From NCBI GenBank assembly GCA_017513125.1, contig JAFWDI010000022.1, positions 1-33,714 of the forward strand: 33,714 nt of DNA. Reading direction: 5' to 3'. The translations under genes and the position numbers were made by a program. Shown here in pieces: positions 9,345-17,633 of this stretch. Position 1 is the stretch's first letter. Every line of letters starts with the position of its first letter. Source of the stretch: Lachnospiraceae bacterium. Its GTDB lineage: Bacteria > Bacillota > Clostridia > Lachnospirales > Lachnospiraceae. Under the pieces are notes generated by a model. It saw only the letters and a program-made list of their open reading frames with translations, did no database searches and had not been told where the DNA came from.

Positions 9345-9379
9345 TTCGAAACGAAAACAGCGCCCGGTCTCCCGGGCGC
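9345..9379 (-). terminator. Intrinsic terminator after the exporter/STAS operon
   Basis: GCGCCCGG (9360-9367) pairs perfectly with CCGGGCGC (9372-9379) around a 4-base loop. Reading on the minus strand the stem is followed by TGTTTTCGTTT. It ends the STAS gene transcript just before the dehydratase promoter. Confidence 0.8.
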
Positions 9380-9414
9380 CGTTCTTCAGGTCCGTATCAC
9401 ATCGCGATCCGCGT

Positions 9415-9723
9415 TCACACAGTCTCGATGTTCAGAATATCCGAAAAATGCGTGATCTCCAGCGTCTCCATCACGGTCTCGTTCACGCGGACGAGCTTCA
9501 TGAGGCCCTGCTTCGCATCCATGATCTTCCATGCGGCCAGCAGCACCCGCAGTCCCGCGGACGAGATATACTCCAGCTTTTCGAGATCCAGCGTCAGCGT
9601 GTTCACGCCTTCCAGGGAAGCCCTGATCTGCTCCTCCAGTTCGCCGGCGGTCAGCGTATCCAGCCTCCCTTCCAGCGCAAAGAAAGCCTTTTCATCTTCC
9701 AGAGTCTTCGTAATGTTCAGCAT
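9415..9723 (-). CDS. STAS-domain protein (anti-sigma factor antagonist type)
   Basis: A 102-residue single STAS domain of the SpoIIAA/RsbV anti-sigma-factor-antagonist family. The signature strand-loop DLEKLEYISSAGLRVLL holds the conserved Ser-Ser pair (54-55), the second of which is the phosphorylated residue in SpoIIAA-like proteins. In the family the unphosphorylated form binds an anti-sigma kinase; no such kinase is in this window. AAGGAG lies five bases before the ATG. It sits 42 bases behind the second ABC exporter gene and in front of a terminator, so it is probably the last gene of the exporter transcript. An alternative is a role in membrane-protein regulation; the context does not decide. 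Confidence 0.9.
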   Translation of the reverse strand: MLNITKTLEDEKAFFALEGRLDTLTAGELEEQIRASLEGVNTLTLDLEKLEYISSAGLRVLLAAWKIMDAKQGLMKLVRVNETVMETLEITHFSDILNIETV

Positions 9724-9765
9724 CTTTTCTCCTTTAAGACGGCGTCTCCGTTATCTGCGTCCGTC

Positions 9766-11967
9766 TCACTTACCTTCGATATCGCCCCTGTCCAGCCGCT
9801 GTCTTTCGACCAGATCGGCAAACAGACCGTTCAGCGCGATCAGCTCCTCGTACGTTCCGTCCTCGACGATCTTACCGCCGTCCAGGACCAGAATACGGTC
9901 GCAGTGCCGGATGGTGCTGAGCCTGTGGGCGATCACGACGCGGGTGCAGCCCATGGCGTCGAGCGCCTCGGACACCTGCCTCTGCGTCTTATTATCCAAC
10001 GCACTCGTCGCCTCGTCAAGAAGCAGCAGTTTCGGGTTCGGGGCGATCGCCCGCGCGATCATGATCCGCTGTTTCTGGCCGCCGGAAATACCGCCCTGCC
10101 CTTCGGAGATGTACGTGTGCATCCCCATGGGCATCTCGCGGATATCGTCGGCGATGCCCGCCTTCTCCGCGGCCTTCCAGGCATCCTCCAGCGTGAGCTC
10201 GGGCGCCGAGATCACGATATTCGAATAGATGTCTCCCTGGAACAGACCGGAGTCCTGCGTCACCGTTCCGATCCTCTTCCACAGCGACGGCAGGTCGTAG
10301 CGGTCGATGTCCTCCCCGTCGATGCTCACCGTCCCCCGCTCCGGTTTTTCGAACCCGAGGAGCAGGCGCATCAGCGTCGACTTGCCGCACCCGGTCTTTC
10401 CGACGACCGCGACGTACTCGCCCTGCCTGATGGTCAGCGAAAGATCGTTCAGGATGTAAGGCTGGTCGTCCGAGTAGCGGAACGACACATGCTCCAGCTG
10501 GATGGAACCGCTGATCTCCGTGACGATCTTCTTCCCGGACGCGGTCTCGGGCTCGGTCTTCAGGAACGGCTCCGCCATCTCGAGAATCGGCGTGATCTGG
10601 GCAGCCTGCAGGGCAATGCCCGACACCGACATGAACGCGCCCATCAGCATGCCGTAAGCCGCCGTAAAGGCGAAGTACGACGACTGGCTGATCCCGCTCC
10701 GGACCGCGAGATAATACAGCGCGATGTTCGAGATCAGGCTGATGGCGACCGAAATGACGCCGTTCAGTTTGATAAACAGCGGCGGGTTAAAGCTCAGTTC
10801 CGACAGATCCGCGAACAGATTCAGCCATTTCGCGAAGACGCGTTTCTCCGCGCCCGCCAGTTTTATCTTCCGGACGCCCGTGATCACGGAGTAGCTCATG
10901 CCGGACTCCTTCGCGGACAGATCCATCTGCCTGCGGCTGATGCCGATCTGGACGATCGTGGAGATCGCGGAAAACGCTACGGTCACGATGACGATCGCGA
11001 TGGACGGCACCACCAGCGACGGAGCGAAGTTGAAGATCTGCGGGATATACAGCAGCGAGGAAAGCGACGTCAGACCTGTGGACAGCACCATGCTCATCAG
11101 CATGCTGCACAGCTGGTTCACGGCCATCGAACGGCTCTTCAGCTCGCCGGGGCTGTACTTGCGGAAAAAGCTCGCGGGCAGCGACAGCAGACGCATCATC
11201 ATGGACGCCGATACACCCAGCGAAGTCTTCGTGTTCAGTCTGGTCTGTATCAGACTCTTAATGCTGCCGAGCAGCTGCGAGGAGAGCGCCACGCAGACCA
11301 TACAGATCGCAATGCCGATCAGCGCGTCCGCACGGCCGCTCGCCAGGACCGGGCCCGTCAGCGCCCTGGTAATGCGCGGCATCAGCAGGCCGACCAGCAC
11401 CACCGCGAGGGAAGCCGCCACGAGCATGCCCAGATCGCTCAGCGAAATGCAGCGCTGCATATAGAGCATCAGGTCGGGAATTCCCAGCTTCTTCTGCGGA
11501 AGCGGGCGGTAGAAGCACATCGCCTCCGTCTCGAAGAGCTGTGCGCTCCGGGCATTGATCGGAATGCGCTTTCCGGTAATGTGGTCGTGGTAAATATACC
11601 CTGCCGCGACGCCGGGCAGGAGCGCGACCGGAAGCCCCTCTTCCTTCGTAAAGGCGAGGATGGGGCCGTAAGCGTCCTTATACCAGCCTTCCTTCAGCTC
11701 GACTTCGCGGTACATCATGCCGCAGGGCCGCAGGCTGTACTCCAGGCGGTCCTCCACGGTCTCGAGAGAATCCGGGATCTCGACGGGCTTAAAATGATAA
11801 TACTTCAGGATCTCATCGATCGCGTTCTTCGTGATGATCCGCTCGTCGCCGATCATCTCCGCGCGCCGGTGACCCAGCACGACTCCGGACACACGGATGA
11901 AGGAATCCTCCAGAAGCTGCTGGTCGGCTTTGCGTCTCTCTTCGATCTGATTACTGAACCATCCCAT
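9766..11967 (-). CDS. NHLM-type bacteriocin exporter, ABC permease/ATPase (second exporter)
   Basis: A 733-residue ABC half-transporter resembling the second of the two exporters of NHLM/NHLP peptide systems. An N-terminal soluble region of about 180 residues precedes the membrane domain. It is not an intact C39 peptidase, as I see no catalytic Cys/His set. The membrane domain spans about 185-480. The ATPase has Walker A GKTGCGKST, signature SGGQKQR, Walker B LLLLDEATSALD and the switch His in VIAHRLST. It is 13 bases downstream of the peptidase-containing exporter, as in NHLM loci where the two form a pair. GAGGAGG precedes the ATG. It should export processed peptide across the membrane with ATP. 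The subfamily assignment is from memory of the family layout. Confidence 0.88.
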   Translation of the reverse strand: MGWFSNQIEERRKADQQLLEDSFIRVSGVVLGHRRAEMIGDERIITKNAIDEILKYYHFKPVEIPDSLETVEDRLEYSLRPCGMMYREVELKEGWYKDAYGPILAFTKEEGLPVALLPGVAAGYIYHDHITGKRIPINARSAQLFETEAMCFYRPLPQKKLGIPDLMLYMQRCISLSDLGMLVAASLAVVLVGLLMPRITRALTGPVLASGRADALIGIAICMVCVALSSQLLGSIKSLIQTRLNTKTSLGVSASMMMRLLSLPASFFRKYSPGELKSRSMAVNQLCSMLMSMVLSTGLTSLSSLLYIPQIFNFAPSLVVPSIAIVIVTVAFSAISTIVQIGISRRQMDLSAKESGMSYSVITGVRKIKLAGAEKRVFAKWLNLFADLSELSFNPPLFIKLNGVISVAISLISNIALYYLAVRSGISQSSYFAFTAAYGMLMGAFMSVSGIALQAAQITPILEMAEPFLKTEPETASGKKIVTEISGSIQLEHVSFRYSDDQPYILNDLSLTIRQGEYVAVVGKTGCGKSTLMRLLLGFEKPERGTVSIDGEDIDRYDLPSLWKRIGTVTQDSGLFQGDIYSNIVISAPELTLEDAWKAAEKAGIADDIREMPMGMHTYISEGQGGISGGQKQRIMIARAIAPNPKLLLLDEATSALDNKTQRQVSEALDAMGCTRVVIAHRLSTIRHCDRILVLDGGKIVEDGTYEELIALNGLFADLVERQRLDRGDIEGK

Positions 11968-11980
11968 ACGCTCCGCCTCC

Positions 11981-14158
11981 TCACTCGTTCGCCACGAGGT
12001 CGGCGTACAGGCCGCCGAGCTTCATCAGCTCTTCGTGTGTGCCGCGCTCCGCGATCAGGCCGTGGTCCATCACGATGATCTCGTCGCAGTCGCGGACCGT
12101 CGACAGACGGTGGGCGATCACGATGCATGTGATGCCGCGCGCGCGGATCGCGTTCACCACCTCATACTCGGTGCGCGCATCCAGTGCCGAGGTGGCCTCG
12201 TCCAGAATGATGATCGTGGGATCCTGCGCCAGGACGCGGGCGATCTCCAGCCGCTGTCTCTGGCCGCCTGACAGGTTCTTTCCGCCGCTGGTCAGCCGGT
12301 GCTGATAGCCGCCGGAAAGCGCCGTGATATCGTCGTGGATCTGCGCGTCGCGCGCCGCCAGGATCATCTCGAAGTCCTCGATGGACTCATCCCACATCTT
12401 AATGTTATTCGCGACGGTATCCTCGAACAGGATGATCTCCTGATCGACCACCGCCAGCGATCCGACCATGATCTCGCGCGGATAGGCGCTGCGGGGCTTT
12501 CCGTCGAAAAGGATCTCGCCGCTCCAGGGCTGATAGAGTCCGGAGACCAGCTGCGCGATCGTCGACTTTCCGCTGCCCGAGGCGCCCACCAGGGCGACCC
12601 TGTCGCCGGGATTCAGCGTCAGGGAAAAATCGCGGACCAGCGGAGGCTCCAGCCTGGAGAAGCCGAAGGAAACGTCCTTCAGCTCGATGTTCCCCCGGAG
12701 CTTCCGGTACTCCGTCCCCTCAGGCGACTCGTCCTTCAGCCCCGGATCGTCCGGATACTCCATTACGTCTTCGACGCGCTCCATCTGCGTGCGCATCTCC
12801 TGAATGCTCTGGCCGGCGCTGACCAGCGTCATGGCCGGGGCCATGAAACTGCCCAGGAAGCCCTGGAACATCAGGACGCTGCCGAGCGTGAACTGTCTCT
12901 GCATGATCAGCCAGACTCCGAGGATCAGCACCGCGTAGTTCGCCAGGATGCTGAAAAACGCCGGAAGCATGCCGAGGATCGAGTTCGTCTTCGCGGCTTT
13001 CACGTTCTGCGCGTTCACGGACGCCTGATAGCCGGCCCACTTCTGGAAGAAGCCGTTCTCCGCGCCGGAGGATTTGATCGTCTCGATCATGCTGACACCC
13101 GTGACCGTGGCGGCCTCGAGTTTTCCGGCGTCGCGCATCTGCACGCGGGTGATATTGATCCGCTTCCGGGAAATGATCCGGGACATAAAGATGTTCATGA
13201 TCATGGCCGCCAGACCGATCAGGGTCAGAAGCAGGCTCTGCCGGATCATGAGAATCAGGTAAAAGACCATCATGACCGTGTTCAGAAGGAGCGGGGCGAG
13301 GGTGTTTACCAGCGTTCCCGCGATGCTCGCGTTCATGCCGGCGCGCGACTGGATGTCGCCGGCCAGCCGCTGGGAAAAGAACTCCATCGGAAGGCGCAGC
13401 ACCTTCCACATATAGGTGGTGCTGCCGATGATGGTCATCTTACCGTTTATCTTCAGGGAATAGATCGCCTGCGCCCAGGCGACGATGATCTGGATCAGTG
13501 CCAGCAATGCCAGCATGGATATAAACGGATACAGCCATTCGCGGTTTATGCCCGTAAGCAGGCGGTCCATGAAGATCCGCAACGTGACCGAGTTGATGAT
13601 GCCGAAGAGATAGCCGATCGCCGTGGTCAGCATGACGAAGACCACTGCCGCGCCGGCGCCGATCAGGCGCTTCCGGGCGAAGCTGAGAGTGCTCTTCTGC
13701 TTTCCGCCGGGCTCGAAATCCGCCGACGGAACGGGGATGATCGTGACTCCGGTGAAGGAAGCGTCAAACTCCTCCATCGTCACCTTCACGGTCCCGCGGG
13801 CGGGATCGTTCAGGTATGCATACTTTCCCTTAAATCCGTCCAGGACCACGAAGTGGTTCATGTTCCAGTGGATGATGCAGGGAAACTGCCCCTTTTCGCG
13901 AATCGACTCCACGCTGAAGCGGAACGCCTTCACATCGAAACCGTAGTGCTGAGCCGCCAGAAAGATGTTCTTCGCCTTCGATCCGTCGCGGGAAACGCCG
14001 CAGTCCAGGCGCACCTGCTCCAGGGGGACCCATTTGCCGTAATAAGCCATCACCATGGCCAGAGCCGCGGCACCGCACTCGAGCGCCTCCAGCTGCATGA
14101 CCACGGGGACTTTCGCGACCCCCTTCGTGACCGTAGGTTTTACTCTCTGCATGCTCAT
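11981..14158 (-). CDS. Peptidase-containing ABC exporter (C39, NHLM type)
   Basis: A 725-residue exporter with an N-terminal C39 double-glycine peptidase, a membrane domain and an ATPase. The peptidase catalytic residues are visible: Cys28 in LEALECGAA, His102 in NMNHFVVLDG and Asp118 in YLNDPARG. The ATPase has GASGSGKST, LSGGQRQR and IIILDEATSALD. This class cuts leader peptides after GG and exports the core. A candidate substrate with a GG leader is encoded at 15541-15750. The gene follows the mini-HlyD stop by seven bases. The start at 14158 has AGGTG upstream; an ATG at 14152 is a possible alternative. Identification is strong. That it processes the nearby peptide is inference from family knowledge and proximity. 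Confidence 0.95.
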   Translation of the reverse strand: MSMQRVKPTVTKGVAKVPVVMQLEALECGAAALAMVMAYYGKWVPLEQVRLDCGVSRDGSKAKNIFLAAQHYGFDVKAFRFSVESIREKGQFPCIIHWNMNHFVVLDGFKGKYAYLNDPARGTVKVTMEEFDASFTGVTIIPVPSADFEPGGKQKSTLSFARKRLIGAGAAVVFVMLTTAIGYLFGIINSVTLRIFMDRLLTGINREWLYPFISMLALLALIQIIVAWAQAIYSLKINGKMTIIGSTTYMWKVLRLPMEFFSQRLAGDIQSRAGMNASIAGTLVNTLAPLLLNTVMMVFYLILMIRQSLLLTLIGLAAMIMNIFMSRIISRKRINITRVQMRDAGKLEAATVTGVSMIETIKSSGAENGFFQKWAGYQASVNAQNVKAAKTNSILGMLPAFFSILANYAVLILGVWLIMQRQFTLGSVLMFQGFLGSFMAPAMTLVSAGQSIQEMRTQMERVEDVMEYPDDPGLKDESPEGTEYRKLRGNIELKDVSFGFSRLEPPLVRDFSLTLNPGDRVALVGASGSGKSTIAQLVSGLYQPWSGEILFDGKPRSAYPREIMVGSLAVVDQEIILFEDTVANNIKMWDESIEDFEMILAARDAQIHDDITALSGGYQHRLTSGGKNLSGGQRQRLEIARVLAQDPTIIILDEATSALDARTEYEVVNAIRARGITCIVIAHRLSTVRDCDEIIVMDHGLIAERGTHEELMKLGGLYADLVANE

Positions 14159-14165
14159 GAACGGA

Positions 14166-14591
14166 TCACCTGCTCGTCAGCAGGAACTGGATCGGGTGAA
14201 TCTGCTCCACGACCACGATTCCTTCATATGTGCCGTCCGGAAGGTTCACCTCCGCCGCGCCTATACTCCGGCCGTACTCGTCGGTGTCCGACGCGGCGAT
14301 CACGTACTCCTGCCCGGCGATGCGCATGGGCATCCCGGCGTCCAGAGTCTCGGCTCCCAGCGGAACGACCGTAGCGGTGTGATCTTCCACGACCACCGTC
14401 GCATCCGCAGTCGTCTCGAGCGTGCCCACGGCCGACCACGCAACGATCCCCGCCAGCAGCACGATCACGGCGATCAGCACCAGCCAGATGCCGGGGTTCG
14501 TCACGCGCAGGTAATCCGTGAGCTGCTCCGGGGAGTTGATGCGGTCCAGTGCCTTCTGCCGGAAAATGCTCTTTTTTTCATTCTCAGCCAC
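14166..14591 (-). CDS. Miniature HlyD-like NHLM secretion protein
   Basis: A 141-residue protein starting at a GTG with AAGGAG six bases upstream. The start SPEQLTDYLRVTNPG followed by one membrane helix (about 35-57) matches the N-terminus of HlyD-like NHLM bacteriocin secretion proteins. After the helix comes a short extracytoplasmic domain with a biotinyl/barrel-like beginning (TTADATVVVEDHTATVV). The usual members are about twice as long and carry a coiled-coil hairpin, which is absent here. The C-terminus ends cleanly before the peptidase exporter, so this looks like a natural short form or an old truncation rather than a fresh frameshift. It probably works as an envelope-side partner of the two exporters. 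Confidence 0.8.
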   Translation of the reverse strand: MAENEKKSIFRQKALDRINSPEQLTDYLRVTNPGIWLVLIAVIVLLAGIVAWSAVGTLETTADATVVVEDHTATVVPLGAETLDAGMPMRIAGQEYVIAASDTDEYGRSIGAAEVNLPDGTYEGIVVVEQIHPIQFLLTSR

Positions 14592-14654
14592 AGCGCTCTC
14601 CTTCGTTTACCGAAACGATATTCCGGTCTGTCCGTCCGGATCCGATAATGCAAT

Positions 14655-14683
14655 ATTATCCCATAAAGACCCGCCGGTTTCAA
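14655..14683 (-). promoter_or_regulatory. Promoter for the exporter operon
   Basis: On the minus strand TTGAAA (14683-14678), a 17-base spacer and GATAAT (14660-14655) make a good vegetative promoter. It lies upstream of the mini-HlyD gene, giving a leader of about 55 bases. Confidence 0.75.
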
Positions 14684-14690
14684 TAACACG

Positions 14691-14711
14691 GCCCGCCGCA
14701 GGCCGGCGGGC
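14691..14711 (-). terminator. GC-rich hairpin after the metalloprotein gene
   Basis: GCCCGCC (14691-14697) pairs perfectly with GGCGGGC (14705-14711) right after the stop of the HExxH gene. No T run follows, so termination is uncertain. It overlaps the stretch just upstream of the exporter promoter. Confidence 0.4.
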
Positions 14712-14716
14712 ACCGG

Positions 14717-15544
14717 TCATCCTTCCATAAGAACCGGAATCAGCCCGAACGGTTCCGCCCCGGGATGTTCTTCAATGATCTTTTTCATGCGTTCCAGATC
14801 GGCCGGGACCCGTTTCGCCAGCACCTCCGGCTCATCCGTATAGTTTTCCAGCCGTCCGCCGATATACCGCCCGTCTTTTATGCCCAGAAAGAGCTTCTCC
14901 TTCTCCGGGTCGAAGCGCCCGTATGCCGCACACAGCCCGACCGCGTCCGCGATCAGCTCATCGCGCACCGGGTCGACGTCGTCCGGGTACAGACGTCTGC
15001 AGATCACGTGCGTGAGTTCATGGTACCGGCGGATCGTGTCGGACAATGCCAGCCACTCGCTCTCCGTCTCGCCGGCCGCCGCGGCGTCCACGCCGCTGTA
15101 GGGCCCGCGCGAGAGCACCGCGAGCATGTCGATATAATTCTCGCGGACCGCTGTGAAGCGCTTAAATTCCGCGGCCTGTTCCTCCTCCGGGAACCGTGCC
15201 AGATGCGCATGGATCCTCGGCCAGTTAAACACCGTGACCATCGCGGCGCCCTGGCTCTTCGGGACCGGCGCCAGCGGACCGGCCTTCGCGGCCGTCATTC
15301 CGCGCATCACGAGTTCGAAGTCATGCCGGTCTCCCAGCGTCACGACCCGCACCGGTCCGGCGGGGGTGTCGACGGTCTCGTCCCGGTCGCCGGGACCGCC
15401 GCGGTAGTGCGCGAGGGTCCTGCGCTCCGGATCACGGCCCTGCAGGACGACCCGGCGGTAAGCATCCCGATCGTCGCGGTCGGGATCCAGGTAAAGCAGA
15501 GGATAGTCCTCCGCCAGCTTTTCGATCACATGTCCCGCGCTCAC
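14717..15544 (-). CDS. HExxH metalloprotein of unknown family in the peptide-secretion locus
   Basis: A 275-residue soluble protein. RRYHELTHVICRR (about 172-184) contains an HExxH zinc-binding motif (His175, Glu176, His179), and RDELIADAVG downstream offers Glu196 as a third ligand, a gluzincin-like arrangement. I do not recognise the rest. No signal peptide or membrane segment is visible, so it should act in the cytoplasm. The start is taken as GTG at 15544: GAGGAGGA precedes it and it overlaps the precursor-like gene stop by GTGA. A longer frame from ATG at 15580 would overlap that gene by 40 bases. Translational coupling to the peptide makes a processing or modifying role plausible; this is inference. 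Confidence 0.75.
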   Translation of the reverse strand: MSAGHVIEKLAEDYPLLYLDPDRDDRDAYRRVVLQGRDPERRTLAHYRGGPGDRDETVDTPAGPVRVVTLGDRHDFELVMRGMTAAKAGPLAPVPKSQGAAMVTVFNWPRIHAHLARFPEEEQAAEFKRFTAVRENYIDMLAVLSRGPYSGVDAAAAGETESEWLALSDTIRRYHELTHVICRRLYPDDVDPVRDELIADAVGLCAAYGRFDPEKEKLFLGIKDGRYIGGRLENYTDEPEVLAKRVPADLERMKKIIEEHPGAEPFGLIPVLMEG

Positions 15545-15750
15545 GCCGGGTCCTCCTCCGAACCGGTCCACGGCTTCCATTCCTCCGACGCGGGAAGCGC
15601 CGTGCCTCCGGCCACCTCGGCGAGATCGCCGAGATCCAGTTCTCTGTTCTCTCCGAACAGCCGCTCCCGAAGACGATTCTTATGCGCAGGGTCCGGAACG
15701 ATGCCTTCTCTTATTAAGTTTTCCACGTCTTTATCCGTCCACGCTCTCAT
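15541..15750 (-). CDS. Candidate double-glycine precursor peptide
   Basis: A 69-residue peptide. Its first 49 residues look like a leader: charged helical N-terminus, then RLFGENRELDLGDLAEVAGG, the hydrophobic-acidic pattern ending in Gly-Gly that C39 peptidases recognise. The following 20 residues, beginning TALPASEEWKPW, would be the core. The core has no Cys, has two Trp flanking Lys-Pro, and is acidic. GAGGT lies five bases before the ATG at 15750. The gene lies between an ECF sigma factor and an HExxH protein, with a C39 exporter downstream. An alternative is a small anti-sigma-like protein, since it follows a sigma gene, but no membrane helix or zinc motif supports that. Confidence 0.75.
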   Translation of the reverse strand: MRAWTDKDVENLIREGIVPDPAHKNRLRERLFGENRELDLGDLAEVAGGTALPASEEWKPWTGSEEDPA

Positions 15751-15866
15751 AATAACCTCACTCGTTCTCTTATGCCTTACAGTGGTGTTCGTCTGTTATA
15801 CAAGCCGGCGCCGGATCTGGAGACACCGGCGGAGTTTCCGGCCGGCTGCCGGCGCTTCGGACCGCG

Positions 15867-16373
15867 TCAGTCTTCCAGCAGCGTGCGGCACTTCGCGAGC
15901 AGGCGCTGCCAGCGCTTGTTCGCGGTCTTTTCGGGTATACACAACAGCGCTGCGATCTCACTGAATTTCAGTTCCATCACGCAGCGCATGTTAAGCAGTT
16001 CTCTCTCGTCAGGTCTCAGGCGCGCGTAAAGACGCAGGACCGTATCGGAAGCCTCGATCCGTCTGGTGTGATCCGCCGTGTCGGGCAGCTCGTGCCATTC
16101 GGGCAGGCTTCCGCGCCGGGCATGAGCCGGCGATCGCAGGAAGTTCACGGCGCGGTTATGTGCGATTCGCGTGAGCCAGGTCGCGACCGAGGCTCTTCCC
16201 GGATCATAGCGGTCATAATTCGCATACGCGGCCAGAAAAGTATCCGCAGTCACATCCTCCGCGTCCTCGCGTTTCAGGAGAAGCGAATAGGCGTACTTAA
16301 AGATACGGCCGTAATACATGTCATAGACCGCCGCAAAATCTTCTCTTCCGTTTCGGGTCTCGGCGCAGGCCAT
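15867..16373 (-). CDS. ECF-type RNA polymerase sigma factor
   Basis: A sigma-70 family factor of the extracytoplasmic-function size (168 residues). Region 2 reads VYDMYYGRIFKYAYSLL, then REDAEDVTADTFLAAY and WLTRIAHNRAVNFLR. Region 4 is a helix-turn-helix: LRPDERELLNMRCVMELKFSEIA followed by CIPEKTANKRWQRLL. GGAGGG precedes two adjacent ATG codons; the second (16373) has the better spacing. It is 50 bases downstream of ltrA and 116 bases upstream of the precursor-like gene. No classical anti-sigma gene is adjacent. It probably controls its own operon, including the peptide gene, but I could not place a convincing ECF promoter there. Confidence 0.92.
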   Translation of the reverse strand: MACAETRNGREDFAAVYDMYYGRIFKYAYSLLLKREDAEDVTADTFLAAYANYDRYDPGRASVATWLTRIAHNRAVNFLRSPAHARRGSLPEWHELPDTADHTRRIEASDTVLRLYARLRPDERELLNMRCVMELKFSEIAALLCIPEKTANKRWQRLLAKCRTLLED

Positions 16374-16423
16374 CATTTCCCTCCGCTCATCCGGACTGCC
16401 GGTTCAGATCATGATAAAACCGT

Positions 16424-17608
16424 TTACGCTTCTTCGGCAGCCCCTCGCCGCCACCGCAGGACGACCGCCGCGAACACCGCGAACACGAACGCCGCCGCCG
16501 CGGCGATGCCGGCCCACGGGCTTCCTCTCAGCAGCCATGCCGCCAGCGCGAACGCCGCACAGAAAAGGATGATCCATCCGTGAAGCGCCCGTCCCGCCCG
16601 GCAGCTTTCCTTCGCGTATCCGCAGATGCGGAACATGAACACGAAGGACCCGACAAACGCGACGATCAGGTAGATCGTCTTCAGGTCCGAGGTCACCGCG
16701 GGTTCCCGCATGAATTCGAGGCCGATCGTGATATTGCTCAGCGCAAAGATCAGGCCGATGTGGATCAGCATGTAGACCGTCCCGGTCGTGATCCGCTCCC
16801 GGTCAATGACGTGGTTATACAGATATCCGTAGCTTAAGAACAGCCCGACCACGATCAGAAACGCAAAGAGCGAGAAATATAATGTCGAAGGGCTGAAGCC
16901 GCCCGAAAAATACCCCGCGATCGCCACGATCATCTCGCCGAACGTAAAGACGACGTACAGCATGACGCGCTCGGTCAGATGCTCGAAATCCACCGGCACC
17001 AGGCGGTCGAACTGCTCGGTCAGGATCAATGCGCCGAAACCGAATATCACCGCCGCGAGCGGAAAGACACGTCCGCTGAAGCGGTACAGCGGAATGGCCG
17101 CGAAAATGACGGCCGCCTGGATCAGATGATGGATCAGATGATACTGCAGATGCATCTGCTCCCAGATCGTTACGGCCCCTCCCCTGCGCGCCCGGACCAG
17201 ACGGATCGCGTACTGGACCGCCAGATTCAGGATGATGAGCCCCCACGCTGTCAGGAACCCGTACATCCCCTCGCCGTCGGGGCGGATGCCTCGCCCCAGA
17301 TAGTAGAGCAGGTACATATTGATAAACAGAAAGACATGGTCCAGCACACCGTTCGAACCGTAACGGTTGATCAGGACGGCGCTCATGTACCAGATCTGCA
17401 GGACGATCAGAGAAGAGAGGACGTACGTAAGGTACATCCTCCCCGTAAAAAAGCCGCTCTCCACCTCCAGCAGGGCGTTATTCCTGCCGATCAGGTACAC
17501 AAAGATCAGATCGTAGATCAGCTCGATGTACTCGACTTTCTTCCCCTTCCCGGGAGCCAGAAAGCCGAACACGTCCGTGACCGAAGGTCTTCCGGATCTC
17601 CGCGCCAT
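16424..17608 (-). CDS. ltrA: Low-temperature-requirement A family membrane protein
   Basis: A 394-residue polytopic membrane protein of the LtrA family. The family hallmark is near the N-terminus: KKVEYIELIYDLIFVYLI, matching the ELxYDLxFV pattern, followed by about ten hydrophobic segments and TFGEMIVAIAGYF around 230. GGAGGT lies six bases before the ATG. It begins 25 bases after the small upstream gene and precedes the ECF sigma gene. LtrA was named from a Listeria cold-growth mutant; its biochemical function is not established. Why it travels with the sigma/peptide genes is unclear. Confidence 0.9.
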   Translation of the reverse strand: MARRSGRPSVTDVFGFLAPGKGKKVEYIELIYDLIFVYLIGRNNALLEVESGFFTGRMYLTYVLSSLIVLQIWYMSAVLINRYGSNGVLDHVFLFINMYLLYYLGRGIRPDGEGMYGFLTAWGLIILNLAVQYAIRLVRARRGGAVTIWEQMHLQYHLIHHLIQAAVIFAAIPLYRFSGRVFPLAAVIFGFGALILTEQFDRLVPVDFEHLTERVMLYVVFTFGEMIVAIAGYFSGGFSPSTLYFSLFAFLIVVGLFLSYGYLYNHVIDRERITTGTVYMLIHIGLIFALSNITIGLEFMREPAVTSDLKTIYLIVAFVGSFVFMFRICGYAKESCRAGRALHGWIILFCAAFALAAWLLRGSPWAGIAAAAAFVFAVFAAVVLRWRRGAAEEA

Positions 17609-17633
17609 GGCACTACCTCCGACGTCTGACGCG

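Noticed and set aside
9448..14374. Very long open frames on the plus strand opposite the two ABC exporter genes (876 and 691 codons)
   Set aside because: They are antisense shadows in GC-rich DNA. Their products are rich in His, Arg, Gln and Asp with no family features, while the minus strand encodes clear Walker motifs.
15751..15866. ECF-type promoter (GGAAAC near 15834) before the precursor-like gene
   Set aside because: GGAAAC is present on the minus strand, but no convincing -10 follows at the usual 16-17 bases. A sigma-A-like TATAAC is also weak.
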